A stretch of 33,593 nucleotides of DNA from NCBI GenBank assembly GCA_913063495.1, contig CAJXXT010000036.1, positions 1 through 33,593 of the forward strand, in the 5' to 3' direction. The notes below the pieces were generated by a model. That model was given only the letters and a program-made list of their open reading frames with translations, had not been told where the DNA came from and did no database searches. Shown piece by piece: positions 8,049 through 17,496 of this stretch. Both the position numbers and the translations under genes were made by a program. Each line of letters starts with the position of its first letter. Position 1 is the stretch's first letter. The DNA comes from an uncultured Gammaproteobacteria bacterium. GTDB taxonomy: Bacteria > Pseudomonadota > Gammaproteobacteria > Pseudomonadales > Ketobacteraceae.

Positions 8049-10250
8049 CTAATAAGTTGTTTGTATCGCCATCTCTGAGCGAAGTCGGTTGGTTGCATAA
8101 CGCAGTGCTCGATCAAGCAGTGGTCCATTGTGAACCGGAACGGCTTCTGTTCGATAGAGTTGTGAGGCGAGCTGTTCCAAGCTGACGGTTTTTGCTTTTT
8201 GACCGTTGGCGTGGGTAAACAATAATGAGTTGGACAGCGGTAGTTGGCTTGCGAGTTTACATAATTGCTTGGGTTGGCCCGGGTAGGTAAATTGAAACCA
8301 GGTACCTGGAGTAAGTTGTTCTACCTGTTTAAGTAGGTCACTGAATAGTACCGTGTCGAGGCTCTCAAGGTCTTTTTGGCTTAAAAAGTCCACAATGGTC
8401 GCGGGTTCTTGATGTGTTTGGTCAAAGATAGGGTATGTAAGTGATCCTTGTGAGGCCTCGACGGATGTTTGTTGTATCGCAGCTTGGAGTTGGCTTAACT
8501 GGTGAGTTACCTGCTTTTGACTGGCATGGATGTCGAGCAGTCTTTCTTGAATAGGGGTAATTATTTGTGAAAAGCTTGGCGTGTTGTTTGCCATCAAACC
8601 GCTGGATAAATGAATAACATGTTGTGTTATTAAGAGGGCGTTTTTCACTTTGTCGGAATTTTCACCGTGTTTCAATATTTGCTGAAACAGTATTTTATTC
8701 CAGGTTTCTAATAGAAATGTTTTGCAGTAGGGGTGGATTTTCTTTCCTTGTAAACGATCTGCAAGTAATTGATTCACTAAGCGGCGAGCATGTTCGGTTT
8801 TGTCTTTACCTTGTTCGCTTTCGATGACACGAATTTCCAGTTTATTTGCTTTATCTGTTTGTGTTGTCAGTGCGTTTATTAGCGACGTTGCAAGTTGTTG
8901 GAAAAGGCGGGGGTCACCGTATAGTTCGGTGGATAACCGTTCAACGATAAAATGTATACCGTTGTGTAGCATATTGCTATTTCCCTGTTCCCAGTTGATA
9001 CCTGTTGTTGTTAGCGCATTGAGCAGCTGTCGTGCAGGATGGTTTCTGTTGGTTAAGAAGCGGGTATCGCACAGGGCAATCTTTAACAATGGCAATTGTA
9101 GTTTCAATACCAGGCACAACATGGATTGGGGGAGTTCTTGGGAATATACAAAACGAAATGCATTGTCCATTAGGCGAATGATATTTTTATCATTATTTGA
9201 TAGGGAGTGACGTTCGTAATGGGCGATGCTGTTTGTTAGCAGATGTTCGATCAGGGGTTGGGCTTGTAATGCACTTAACGATAAAGGGTGCTTTGATTGG
9301 CAGCGCTGCATGAAATCGATTAGATGGAAAAGTTTTGATTTCGAAACGGGTGAATATGCAACTTTTTGAATGTCGGTCTGGTGGACAATTGAGGTCTGAG
9401 ATATTTCAGGGCGTTTGACTTGATTTTTAGAACTATAATCTACGGCGCTATGTTCAGAGCTAGGGTGTTTGGGTTCAAGCTGCAGTTTGGGTGCTAATGT
9501 GTTGTTGTCATCTGTTGATCGTTCCTCTGCCGGTATTACTTGTTCAGGAACGGTGAAGCGAGTATGACGAAGGCTTTCTGCATCAATGTCTGGGCAATAA
9601 CATTTTTCGATTAATAATGTATTGGCAAGTTCGACCTGAATACGTAGCGTATCCAATAATACTTTTTCGAAGTTGTTGAGAAGTTGTAGGCGTAACGAAG
9701 TATTAAATTTTAATGGGGCAACGGCTAGAACAAACGCGGTGACTATTTGTTTGGGGTCAAAAGGGTTGCTTGATGAAATAACCCGTGCTTCTGGGAGTAA
9801 CGCATTTAGTCGTGTTAATAAATGCAGTAATGGACCGGGTATCGCGCAACGTGTTCGAGTCACAATGTTGTTAATAGAGACTTCAATTTCAAAATCTTGG
9901 ATGCCGTATAAATCAATAATGGATGATTTCCATAACTGTTTTTCTGACTTTACTAATGCGCGGAAGTTTTGTGTTAAATAATGACGAAAACGTGTATGAG
10001 AGTGATTACGTTTTGTGCGCAATTCTTCCATGTAGGAAAAATAGTGATTTTGTTCTTTTTGGTCGCTGGCGTTGTTTGCCGCATTAAATAAGGTTTCATC
10101 CAGGCCATCAAAAAGACTATCAAGCATAACAAGTAATGGTTTTATCGAGTCTCTTTCGAGGCGATAAAATACACTTAACCGATCCGCATCAGCAGAGGGG
10201 CGTTCAATTGGCAAATACTTATTAGGTGAATAGGGTGCCTTATTATTCAT
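8049..10250 (-). CDS. DUF1631 family protein (copy 2, divergent paralogue)
   Basis: A 733-residue paralogue of the downstream gene. Shared landmarks are the N-terminal segment LDSLFDGLDETLFNAAN followed by YFSYMEELRTKRN, the central LPQSMLCLVLKLQLPLLK, the segment GKDKTEHARRLVNQLLADRL, and the C-terminal LTPGTWFQFTYPGQPKQLCK and HNGPLLDRALR. Overall similarity to copy 1 looks low by eye, so the duplication is old. The central linker (about 230-300) is hydrophilic and unlike that of copy 1. No membrane segment is seen. It lies 140 bases downstream of the RND permease on the same strand. Role unknown; the family is widespread in gammaproteobacteria. Confidence 0.82.
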   Translation of the reverse strand: MNNKAPYSPNKYLPIERPSADADRLSVFYRLERDSIKPLLVMLDSLFDGLDETLFNAANNASDQKEQNHYFSYMEELRTKRNHSHTRFRHYLTQNFRALVKSEKQLWKSSIIDLYGIQDFEIEVSINNIVTRTRCAIPGPLLHLLTRLNALLPEARVISSSNPFDPKQIVTAFVLAVAPLKFNTSLRLQLLNNFEKVLLDTLRIQVELANTLLIEKCYCPDIDAESLRHTRFTVPEQVIPAEERSTDDNNTLAPKLQLEPKHPSSEHSAVDYSSKNQVKRPEISQTSIVHQTDIQKVAYSPVSKSKLFHLIDFMQRCQSKHPLSLSALQAQPLIEHLLTNSIAHYERHSLSNNDKNIIRLMDNAFRFVYSQELPQSMLCLVLKLQLPLLKIALCDTRFLTNRNHPARQLLNALTTTGINWEQGNSNMLHNGIHFIVERLSTELYGDPRLFQQLATSLINALTTQTDKANKLEIRVIESEQGKDKTEHARRLVNQLLADRLQGKKIHPYCKTFLLETWNKILFQQILKHGENSDKVKNALLITQHVIHLSSGLMANNTPSFSQIITPIQERLLDIHASQKQVTHQLSQLQAAIQQTSVEASQGSLTYPIFDQTHQEPATIVDFLSQKDLESLDTVLFSDLLKQVEQLTPGTWFQFTYPGQPKQLCKLASQLPLSNSLLFTHANGQKAKTVSLEQLASQLYRTEAVPVHNGPLLDRALRYATNRLRSEMAIQTTY

Positions 10251-10390
10251 GATGAGTAGAAGTGACTGATAGTGTTGTTAAATGGAGTGTTAAATAGATT
10301 GTTAGGCCATGTCGTTGAGATGCTTGCCGCATCTAACCTTTTGGCCTGGTTCAGAAGTGAAAGGAGTGTAGCAAAGAGTCAATAGAGAAA

Positions 10391-13300
10391 CTATGACAGA
10401 ATGCCTAATCTGCGCTTTCCACCCTCAATCATCATCAATAAGGCGGGAATAAAAAACAAGATTAGGAAGGTTCCGTAGATAAGGCCAAATACAATGGAGA
10501 TAGCCATAGGAATTAGAAACTGCGCTTGCAGGGATGTTTCAAATAAAATAGGTAATAACCCAGCAACCGTTGTTAGTGTCGTCAATAAAACAGCACGAAA
10601 GCGCGCACAAATAGCGTCAACAATGGCTTTGTGCGCATCGATGCCTGCTTTCCGCAATTGGCCGTAAAATGTAATCAGTACAATGGAATCGTTGATGACA
10701 ATTCCTGATAGACCAAATAGGCCCATTAGTGAAAACATGGATAAATCTTTACCCAGAAGAAAGTGTCCAAATATAGCGCCTGTTAATCCAAAAGGGATTG
10801 CCGTCATTACTGCAAGCGGCCAGCTATAAGAGGAAAACACCCAGGCAAGAATAATATAAATTAGTGTTAAACCCAGACCAACACCAATGACCATATCATC
10901 AAGGGTTTCTTTTTGGTCGGCGGATTGGCCATCGGCATCGATGGTTAAGCTATAGCGCGCTTTTAGGGATGGTAAGAACGTTTTGTTTAGGGCTTCAGAA
11001 ATCTCATTCGCATTACCTGTGGATTCATCAATATCAGCGCCAACGACAATGTTGAGTTCTTTATCGGTGTGATTTAATTGGTTTAAACCCTGGCGTGATT
11101 CGAAATGTACAACGTTTGCTAGTGGTACGATTTGTCCTGACGGTGTGACAATTGGGAATTGTTCAAGTGCAAGACTTTGATCTTTTTCAACTTGCGGCAG
11201 GCTAACACGCACTTCAATTTCTTTGTCTTTTTCATGGAAAATCTGCGCAATAGAACCATCAAATGCAGAACGTATTTGTCTGCCCATGTTTTCCGTGGTT
11301 AACCCTAGGCTTCTTCCTGTTGGGGTTAATGTATAAATAAGCTGTTCCTGTCCAAAAGGAAGGTCATCACCAATATTACTGGTGCCGCTAAATTTTCGAA
11401 TTTCTTGTTGAAGCTCCAGTGAAGCTTGTTTTAACTGTAATGGATCAGACCCAATGAGTTTGAATGCTAAGGATTGTCCACCAGGCCCCAGCTTGCGCTG
11501 GTTAATAACAAATTTTGATATGCCGGCAGGCAGTATGATTTTCTCTTTCCAGTGTTGAATAAATTCAGCATTAGAAATAGGGCGTTTGTGTAACTTTAAA
11601 TCGACAATGAGAGCGCCATTTTCATTGGCAACTTCAGCTCGACGTCCACTACCAAAAAAACTACGGCGGTGAAAGGTAATACCAATATTAACCATGTCAT
11701 TGTTATATTCTGCATCCGTTGAGGAAAGTGTGCTTTCAAGGTGGCTAAGAAACTCGGCAACCTTGCTTTCTGAAGTCCCTGGATGAAATTCTACGTTGGC
11801 ACGAATTTCATTTCCTTCGATGGTAGGGAAAAAGGTAAAGCGTAAATGGCCGGTGACGGAAAGGGATAGCGCCAATATAAATGCGCATATACCAATGGTA
11901 ATGGTTGTCCCCCGGTATTGAATAGCGAGTTCTACCATTGGGCGAACTTTTTCTTCACGAAAACGATTGAAGCGGACTTCGAATCTAGCGCGGATACTGT
12001 TGGGGTTTTCTGGTTTCTGTTTTTTTAGACTGTGGTGAAGATGGCCGGGTAGAATAATAAAACATTCAATAATTGACGCGATGATTACACAAATAATCAC
12101 TGTCGGCATATCAAAAATAATTTTCCCCATGGTACCGCTAACAAGCGCAAGAGGAAGGAAGGCGGCGATGGTTGTTAGAGACGATGATATAACGGGGGCG
12201 AGCATGCGTTGGGCGCCACCCACCGCTGATGACAGTGCACTTTCACCCATTTCCACGTGGGTCAGAGTGTCTTCGCCGACTACGATGGCATCATCAACAA
12301 TGATTCCTAGCGCCATGATTAATGCAAATAAGCTAATCATATTAATGGTGCCACCAATAAAATAAAGAATGGCGAGGGTTGCGAGAAAAGATGTTGGAAT
12401 ACCGACGGTAACCCAAAATGCGACTCGGGCACGTAAAAAGAGAAATAGTGTGGCAACTACGAGTATTAGACCGCCGGAACCGTTGGTTACTAATAGTTGG
12501 ATTCGTTCTTTTAAGCTTTTCCACCGTTCATTGTATGAGTGTAATGTAACCCCTTGAGGCAGTGTTTTTTGAGCGCTTTCGATCCACTGATTTAATGTAT
12601 CGGCAATTTGTAATGTGTCTTCTGCGTCGGTACGCATAATGGTCATTTCAATGGCAGGCTGACCGTTCCATGTGAGGTATGCCTGATCTGCTTGAGGTCG
12701 CCGTGATACCGTTGCAACATCGCGTACACGTAATAAGCGTCCCTGACTATCGGTGGTTAACGGCAAATTTTCGAAACCAATAATCGAGCGCTGTTGGCTT
12801 AAGCTTCGTATCTGTTTGGAAACTTCATTTCGGGTAGCGGTTCCCGCGGGTAGATCCTGGCTATTTTGACGGATGTTGCTGGCGATACTGCGTAAGGATA
12901 ATCCGGTTTCATAGATTGCGGTAGAAGGTACTTCAATGGCAATTTCTTCTTCAGGAAGCCCAACAAAATTAACCTTTTTTATACCAAGCTGAAGAAGTTC
13001 GCTTTCAAACTGTTTTGCAAGTTGGCTTAATTCATCCAAATGGTCAGGGCCAGTAATAAGTACTTTGGCAACGGGAGAGAAACGTTCAACCCTTTGTACA
13101 AGAGGGCGTTCCGCATCCGCGGGTAAATTGCGGATTACTTCAATATTTTGTCGAACCTTATTAACGATGGATTCAATGTCGCTACCTTCAATCAGTTCTA
13201 ATACAATGATGGCTGTGCCAGAGCGGCTACTAGAGGTTAATGTTTTGATCTGAGTAATGCTGTCAAGGGATTGCTCAATGGGCAAGGTTACTGAACGCTC

Positions 13301-13498
13301 TACATCTTCAGCACTTGCGCCACTCCACGCAACATTCACAGTGATGTAATCTAATTCAAATTGTGGGAAAAATTGAGTGTTGAGTTTTTTAAGTCCCCAT
13401 AATCCACAGAGAATAAAAAGAAACATTAATAAATTTGCAGCAACTTTGTGTTGCGTGAAAATTTCAATCAAACTTCGAGAGGTAGCTGACTCACTCAT
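10391..13498 (-). CDS. RND efflux transporter permease (AcrB/MexB superfamily)
   Basis: Inner-membrane proton-driven pump of the resistance-nodulation-division superfamily, 1035 residues, the usual length. Typical layout: first helix near residues 20-36, a large periplasmic porter loop, helices 2-6 (about 340-480), a second periplasmic loop, and helices 8-12 (about 865-1025). The proton-relay region in helix 4 reads GIIVDDAIVVGEDT near 400-410, with paired aspartates. The second-half counterpart is GIVINDSIVLITF near 935. The substrate cannot be inferred. The ATG overlaps the adaptor stop by four bases (ATGA), so the two are co-translated. No outer-membrane channel gene lies nearby, so TolC or another channel elsewhere would be needed. 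Confidence 0.93.
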   Translation of the reverse strand: MSESATSRSLIEIFTQHKVAANLLMFLFILCGLWGLKKLNTQFFPQFELDYITVNVAWSGASAEDVERSVTLPIEQSLDSITQIKTLTSSSRSGTAIIVLELIEGSDIESIVNKVRQNIEVIRNLPADAERPLVQRVERFSPVAKVLITGPDHLDELSQLAKQFESELLQLGIKKVNFVGLPEEEIAIEVPSTAIYETGLSLRSIASNIRQNSQDLPAGTATRNEVSKQIRSLSQQRSIIGFENLPLTTDSQGRLLRVRDVATVSRRPQADQAYLTWNGQPAIEMTIMRTDAEDTLQIADTLNQWIESAQKTLPQGVTLHSYNERWKSLKERIQLLVTNGSGGLILVVATLFLFLRARVAFWVTVGIPTSFLATLAILYFIGGTINMISLFALIMALGIIVDDAIVVGEDTLTHVEMGESALSSAVGGAQRMLAPVISSSLTTIAAFLPLALVSGTMGKIIFDMPTVIICVIIASIIECFIILPGHLHHSLKKQKPENPNSIRARFEVRFNRFREEKVRPMVELAIQYRGTTITIGICAFILALSLSVTGHLRFTFFPTIEGNEIRANVEFHPGTSESKVAEFLSHLESTLSSTDAEYNNDMVNIGITFHRRSFFGSGRRAEVANENGALIVDLKLHKRPISNAEFIQHWKEKIILPAGISKFVINQRKLGPGGQSLAFKLIGSDPLQLKQASLELQQEIRKFSGTSNIGDDLPFGQEQLIYTLTPTGRSLGLTTENMGRQIRSAFDGSIAQIFHEKDKEIEVRVSLPQVEKDQSLALEQFPIVTPSGQIVPLANVVHFESRQGLNQLNHTDKELNIVVGADIDESTGNANEISEALNKTFLPSLKARYSLTIDADGQSADQKETLDDMVIGVGLGLTLIYIILAWVFSSYSWPLAVMTAIPFGLTGAIFGHFLLGKDLSMFSLMGLFGLSGIVINDSIVLITFYGQLRKAGIDAHKAIVDAICARFRAVLLTTLTTVAGLLPILFETSLQAQFLIPMAISIVFGLIYGTFLILFFIPALLMMIEGGKRRLGILS

Positions 13499-14811
13499 AA
13501 CTGAGGGTCAACTTTTTTGGTAACTTGCGTTGATTCAGTGTTTTGTGCGGTTTCTAAACTTGTCGAATGGGTGATTTGTACTTCCATGCCTGATATTGCA
13601 TTGGGCACTTGGGTGATCAGGATGTCTTCACCTTCTTTAATATTGGCACTGTCGATGAGAAACCTAAGTGAGCCATCGAGGGAGGTTTGTGTTCCGACGC
13701 GCTTAATTTTGTGGCTTACTAACAAGGTTTTTTGAACGGTATAGATTCTATCCTGACCATAAATTGCTTGGGTTGGTACGATGATACTTTTGTTTACAGC
13801 GGGTAACTCCAATGAGATTGAAAGTGATCTTCCCATCGTTATAGGGAATGCTTTTTGGGTTTGAGGGTTCATTGCAATGCTAAATAAACCGTCAATACCA
13901 CCTTTGCCTTTTTCAATGGCACCGGATAACCGAGATAGGGTGATTGGAATGGTTTGCCCAAGGCTGGTAAAGTTTCCCGCAATCGGCTTTTGTTGCTGTA
14001 ACGCGAGTTCAAATATAGATAGATATTTCAAAGGAATTTGTGCACGAACTTCAATAGCGTCAGTATCGTATAAGGTGAGGACGGTATCTCCTGTGCGGAG
14101 TCGGTTTTGAGCTGAAATAGGTAGTTTGGTGATACGACCATTAAAGGGTGCTGTAATTTGTGTTCGTGCCAAATCAAGAGCAGATTGATCCCGTAGGGCA
14201 CTAACTCGAGCTAATTGTGCCTGGAGTCTTGCTAAACGATTAGGGTGATCCTGAATGGCTAGTTCACGGTTTATTAAACTGAGCGATTGCTTACCTTCTG
14301 CCTGCTTGGACTCATCCCATTGGACATCGGAACCTACCTGCCGTTTAGCTAAATTACCATACCGAGTGCTGGCTTTGCTGGCGAGCTTGGAAAGGCCTTT
14401 TTCAATCGCTAGAGCTTCTATATCTGATTGAAAGCGGTTTTTTTCTGCTGTGATCTGTGCGTTTACGTCAGCAACGTCGGCTTCTCGCTGCGCCAGACGT
14501 AATTTTTCATCGCTGGTGTCTAATGTGACTAGTAGCTGCCCTTTTTTAACCACGTTACCTTCAGCGACTAATACTTCACTTACATAGGCATTGGAGGGAG
14601 ATGCTAGGGTTGTTTCTCGGGGAGATTCAACTTGACCGATAAGTGAAAGCTGAGGGGTGTTAGAAGATAGGTGTGCTTTTTGTACAGATACACGCCAAGC
14701 GTTGTTGGGTGTGTTTTTTGCGCGTGCACTTGGTTTAAAGAAATATAAAGCAAGAATACATATAGCCACTATTATGATGACTAGTATAGGAAGTACTTTT
14801 TGTTTGCTCAT
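13495..14811 (-). CDS. RND efflux periplasmic adaptor (membrane-fusion protein)
   Basis: Periplasmic adaptor bridging the RND pump and an outer-membrane channel, 438 residues. It has an N-terminal membrane anchor (about 7-25) without a lipobox, a split lipoyl domain (SPSNAYVSEVLVAEGNVVKKGQLL near 90 and TQITAPFNGRITKLPIS near 220), an alpha-helical hairpin between the two halves (about 110-205), and beta-barrel and membrane-proximal domains after 230. It is first in the operon and overlaps the pump gene by four bases. It faces the OmpR-type regulator gene across a 313-base divergent region, so control by that regulator is plausible but inferred from position only. Confidence 0.9.
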   Translation of the reverse strand: MSKQKVLPILVIIIVAICILALYFFKPSARAKNTPNNAWRVSVQKAHLSSNTPQLSLIGQVESPRETTLASPSNAYVSEVLVAEGNVVKKGQLLVTLDTSDEKLRLAQREADVADVNAQITAEKNRFQSDIEALAIEKGLSKLASKASTRYGNLAKRQVGSDVQWDESKQAEGKQSLSLINRELAIQDHPNRLARLQAQLARVSALRDQSALDLARTQITAPFNGRITKLPISAQNRLRTGDTVLTLYDTDAIEVRAQIPLKYLSIFELALQQQKPIAGNFTSLGQTIPITLSRLSGAIEKGKGGIDGLFSIAMNPQTQKAFPITMGRSLSISLELPAVNKSIIVPTQAIYGQDRIYTVQKTLLVSHKIKRVGTQTSLDGSLRFLIDSANIKEGEDILITQVPNAISGMEVQITHSTSLETAQNTESTQVTKKVDPQL

Positions 14812-14938
14812 TAGAATGCTGTGATCACTTGTGATGACAAGTTATGGTTATTGATAGAATTGTTGGCCTGCATCGGCTAATTAGTCGCTTGCTAACTTCT
14901 GTAAAGAATAGCCTAATACGCTTCATGTTGGGGCATTC

Positions 14939-14954
14939 TGTTACAAAAGTAACA
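14939..14954. promoter_or_regulatory. Perfect palindrome TGTTAC-AAAA-GTAACA, candidate operator
   Basis: TGTTACAAAAGTAACA is a 6-bp perfect inverted repeat around AAAA, centred between the divergent genes. GTAACA/TGTTAC half-sites resemble elements in known OmpR boxes, and a third similar half-site (TTGTAACA) lies 70 bases to the right. This suggests binding by the adjacent OmpR-type protein, but a TetR/MarR-type operator would look similar. Confidence 0.4.
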
Positions 14955-15065
14955 CAATATCACAAGCAGCCAGGTCAAAATTTTGCCTTTAAGGTCAATG
15001 TGATAGCCAAATGTTCATATCTTGTAACAAAAGGCGCCCCTTAGCTATTTTTGAATTGAGTCAAC

Positions 15066-15086
15066 ACAGGCTATTGTAGAGCCTGT
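15066..15086 (+). promoter_or_regulatory. Hairpin in the response-regulator leader
   Basis: ACAGGCT and AGCCTGT form a 7-bp perfect stem with a 7-base loop, ending 39 bases before the GTG start. No T tract follows, so it is not a terminator. It may be a leader RNA hairpin or an operator; no evidence separates these. Confidence 0.3.
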
Positions 15087-15124
15087 TAACACTTGAGTAG
15101 TTCCCTTAGATATTGGAGAAAGTT

Positions 15125-15874
15125 GTGACAGAAGCAGCGCAAGAACAAGCCGACCCGCAGGAGCAATTTAAAATATTGGTAGTGGATGATGACGCACGAT
15201 TGCGAGCATTGTTGCAGCGGTTTCTGGAAGAACAAGGCTATTTAGTGAAAGCGGTAGCGGATGCAGAGCAAATGGATCGTGCGTTGGGGCGTGAAATATA
15301 CTCGTTGATGGTGCTTGATTTGATGTTGCCTGGCGAAGATGGCTTATCTATTTGCCGACGTTTGCGAGAGAAGGAAAGTGCGCTGCCGATCATTATGTTA
15401 ACCGCAAAAGGTGATGATAATGACCGAATCAATGGCTTGGATGCTGGGGCGGATGACTATTTACCCAAACCCTTTAATCCTCGTGAATTAGTTGCTCGAA
15501 TAAAAGCCGTTATGCGTCGACAGGTGAAAGAGTTACCAGGGGCGCCTAGTCAGCAAGATGAAAAAGTTGAATTTGGCCCTTATGTGTTAGATCTTTCTGT
15601 GCGTTCTTTGACCAAAAATGGCGAATCGATGTCTCTGACTACCGGTGAGTTTGCGGTAATGAAAGCCTTGGTACAGCACCCGAGAGAACCGTTAACACGG
15701 GATAAGTTGATGAATTTGGCTCGTGGTAGAGAGTGGAGTGCCATGGAACGCAGTATTGACGTCCAGGTATCACGCTTGCGTCGATTGATCGAAGAAGATC
15801 CATCCAATTCACGTTATATCCAGACGGTTTGGGGTGTAGGTTACGTGTTTGTGCCTGATGGCGGAGAAGGCTAG
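15125..15874 (+). CDS. ompR: OmpR-family DNA-binding response regulator
   Basis: Two-component transcription regulator, 249 residues from the preferred GTG start. That start is chosen because GGAG lies six bases upstream; an in-frame TTG at 15113 overlaps the ribosome-binding site and is less likely. Receiver domain: acidic pocket in VVDDDA at 21-23, phospho-acceptor Asp65 in VLDLMLPGEDG, Thr93 in MLTAKG, Lys115 in LPKPF. The winged-helix domain follows (about 150-245) with LTTGEFAVMKAL and RSIDVQVSRLRRLIEEDP, and it ends YIQTVWGVGYVFVPDG as in OmpR. Proximity to tex and gshA recalls the Pseudomonas amgR locus, so it is likely the OmpR/AmgR orthologue. A strong terminator follows its stop. 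Confidence 0.92.
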   Translation: MTEAAQEQADPQEQFKILVVDDDARLRALLQRFLEEQGYLVKAVADAEQMDRALGREIYSLMVLDLMLPGEDGLSICRRLREKESALPIIMLTAKGDDNDRINGLDAGADDYLPKPFNPRELVARIKAVMRRQVKELPGAPSQQDEKVEFGPYVLDLSVRSLTKNGESMSLTTGEFAVMKALVQHPREPLTRDKLMNLARGREWSAMERSIDVQVSRLRRLIEEDPSNSRYIQTVWGVGYVFVPDGGEG

Positions 15875-15942
15875 TCAGCCAACCCTGTTGGATTAAAGCG
15901 AAATACTGATAGCGTCATGCTTCCTAACCCCTTAGAATTTGT

Positions 15943-15973
15943 AAGCGGTGATATTCTTATCACCGCTTTTTTT
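15943..15973 (+). terminator. Strong intrinsic terminator between regulator and kinase genes
   Basis: An 11-bp perfect stem (AAGCGGTGATA at 15943-15953, TATCACCGCTT at 15958-15968) with the loop TTCT, running into seven consecutive T residues. It is a textbook Rho-independent terminator, placed 69 bases after the regulator stop and 36 bases before the kinase start. Confidence 0.88.
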
Positions 15974-16008
15974 GTTTTGATACATTCTTTTTGTTCTTGT
16001 TATAGGTA

Positions 16009-17358
16009 GTGAGGTCGTTGTTGAAAATTACGCCCCAATCGTCTTTCTGGCGCATGGTGTTACTGATTTGGGCCGTGGTTATCATGAGCCAATCGTTCAC
16101 CCTATGGTTTGCCTTCCACTATGTTTATACCCCTGGCGTAAAACAAGTCGCTCAGCTTGTGTCCCTGGAAATGAGGACGCTTGAGAGCAGTATGACGCTT
16201 ATCGATAAGCCGGCTTTGATTGATAGGATCATGGCAGATCAGCCAGAAAATGGCCGCGTTTTTATCACTATTGATGAAAGTGATGTGCCTGATGAAACTA
16301 GCTATGTAATGACTGACCTTTTTGTTGAACCGATGAAAGATGTCATGGGTGCGGGGGCACAGGTGCGGTTAGGCGTTTCACCAAAGCCGGGGTTATGGAT
16401 TAGTAATGATGCGCTTGATGGTATTTGGATTCACTTGCCGTTAGATCACTTTTTACCGTATGACGGTTTGCTGGTGACTAGCTGGGTAGTTGGTACGCCT
16501 ATGTTAGCGTTTATTCTGGCGGCGATATTTGTGCGACGATTCAGTCGCTTGTTGAAGCGTTTAGAAGAAGCAGCTCGGCGTATTGGCCGAGGTGAGCCTG
16601 TAATGACCCTGGATATGGATAATGGTCCACGAGAGATTATTGCTGTTAACCAAGCGTTTAACCAAATGCGTAATAATTTACAAGAGGCAACTCGAGAGCG
16701 AGCGCTATTACTTGCGGGTATTTCTCATGACCTGAGAACACCGTTAACCAGAATGCGCTTAACGGCGGAGTTTCTAGGCGGGAATGATATAGAGCTACAA
16801 GAAGGCATGATCAGAGATATTCAGGATATGGACGATATCCTCGATCAGTTTATTGCCTTTATTCGTGATGGAAGTGATGAGGCAACCGATGTGGGTGATC
16901 TTAATGAGGTTATTTACGAAGTGGCAAGCCAGTTTAAAGCGGATGATGCGGATATCAGTGTTGATACACAGGATGTTCCTGATATTTCGTTAAAGCGCCT
17001 CTCTTTAAAGCGCATGTTTGGTAATTTAATCGGAAATGCTATTCGTCATGGTGGCGGTAAAGTGGATGTGTATAGCGGCATGGAGAATGGAGAAATTTGT
17101 GTTGTGGTCGCTGACCGAGGCCCAGGTTTAACCGAAACAGAAATGCTCGCATTGTTCCAGCCGTTCGCACGGGGAGATGAATCAAGAAGCACCCAAGGTT
17201 CGGGGTTAGGTTTGGCCATTGTGAAACGCATTGTTGATATGCACCACGGAAGGGTTGAATTAAAGAATCGTGAAGGTGGTGGTTTGGAGGCGAGAGTGTA
17301 TTTACCGGTTACCGGAGAGATGGTACCGCCAGAATCAATGATGGCGAGGATTCGTTAA
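16009..17358 (+). CDS. envZ: EnvZ-type sensor histidine kinase
   Basis: Inner-membrane sensor kinase, 449 residues, the EnvZ length. Membrane segments are near 15-38 and 153-176, flanking a periplasmic sensor of about 115 residues. A HAMP linker follows (about 177-228). His240 in GISHDLRTPLTRMR is the phosphorylated residue. Downstream are the N box (NLIGNAIRHGG, near 339), G1 (ADRGPGL, near 368) and G2 (GSGLGLAIVKRI, near 398). It presumably phosphorylates the regulator encoded just upstream. The GTG start has only a weak TAGG ahead of it; TTG codons a few residues later are alternatives. A strong terminator separates it from its partner, unlike the tight coupling in E. coli. Confidence 0.9.
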   Translation: MRSLLKITPQSSFWRMVLLIWAVVIMSQSFTLWFAFHYVYTPGVKQVAQLVSLEMRTLESSMTLIDKPALIDRIMADQPENGRVFITIDESDVPDETSYVMTDLFVEPMKDVMGAGAQVRLGVSPKPGLWISNDALDGIWIHLPLDHFLPYDGLLVTSWVVGTPMLAFILAAIFVRRFSRLLKRLEEAARRIGRGEPVMTLDMDNGPREIIAVNQAFNQMRNNLQEATRERALLLAGISHDLRTPLTRMRLTAEFLGGNDIELQEGMIRDIQDMDDILDQFIAFIRDGSDEATDVGDLNEVIYEVASQFKADDADISVDTQDVPDISLKRLSLKRMFGNLIGNAIRHGGGKVDVYSGMENGEICVVVADRGPGLTETEMLALFQPFARGDESRSTQGSGLGLAIVKRIVDMHHGRVELKNREGGGLEARVYLPVTGEMVPPESMMARIR

Positions 17359-17389
17359 GCGCGCATTTTTGTGCGTGCTTTATTATTTC
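17357..17389 (+). terminator. Terminator after the kinase gene
   Basis: AAGCGCGCA (17357-17365) pairs with TGCGTGCTT (17372-17380), with one G-T wobble and a 6-base loop, followed by TATTATTT. The stem begins inside the kinase stop codon. The T tract is interrupted, so efficiency is uncertain. Confidence 0.6.
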
Positions 17390-17496
17390 ATAGCTAATGA
17401 GTTTTGTAGTGTTATGTTGCTCGGCTCTTGTTAGTACAGTCGTACCACTGCTAGTCTGTGCTCAATAAATAAACGCCCAAATATTGAGCTGAGCCA

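Larger units (their letters stand above)
14812..15124. promoter_or_regulatory. Divergent promoter region between efflux operon and OmpR-type regulator
   Basis: This 313-base non-coding stretch drives the efflux operon leftward and the response-regulator gene rightward. It contains a perfect palindrome at 14939-14954, a further TTGTAACAAAAG element at 15022-15033, and a 7-bp hairpin at 15066-15086. No clear sigma-70 pair was assigned. Short open frames here lack ribosome-binding sites and look spurious. Confidence 0.6.

Noticed and set aside
14844-15044. 66-codon plus-strand frame in the divergent promoter region
   Set aside because: No ribosome-binding site, covers the palindrome and putative operators, and has no recognisable protein character.
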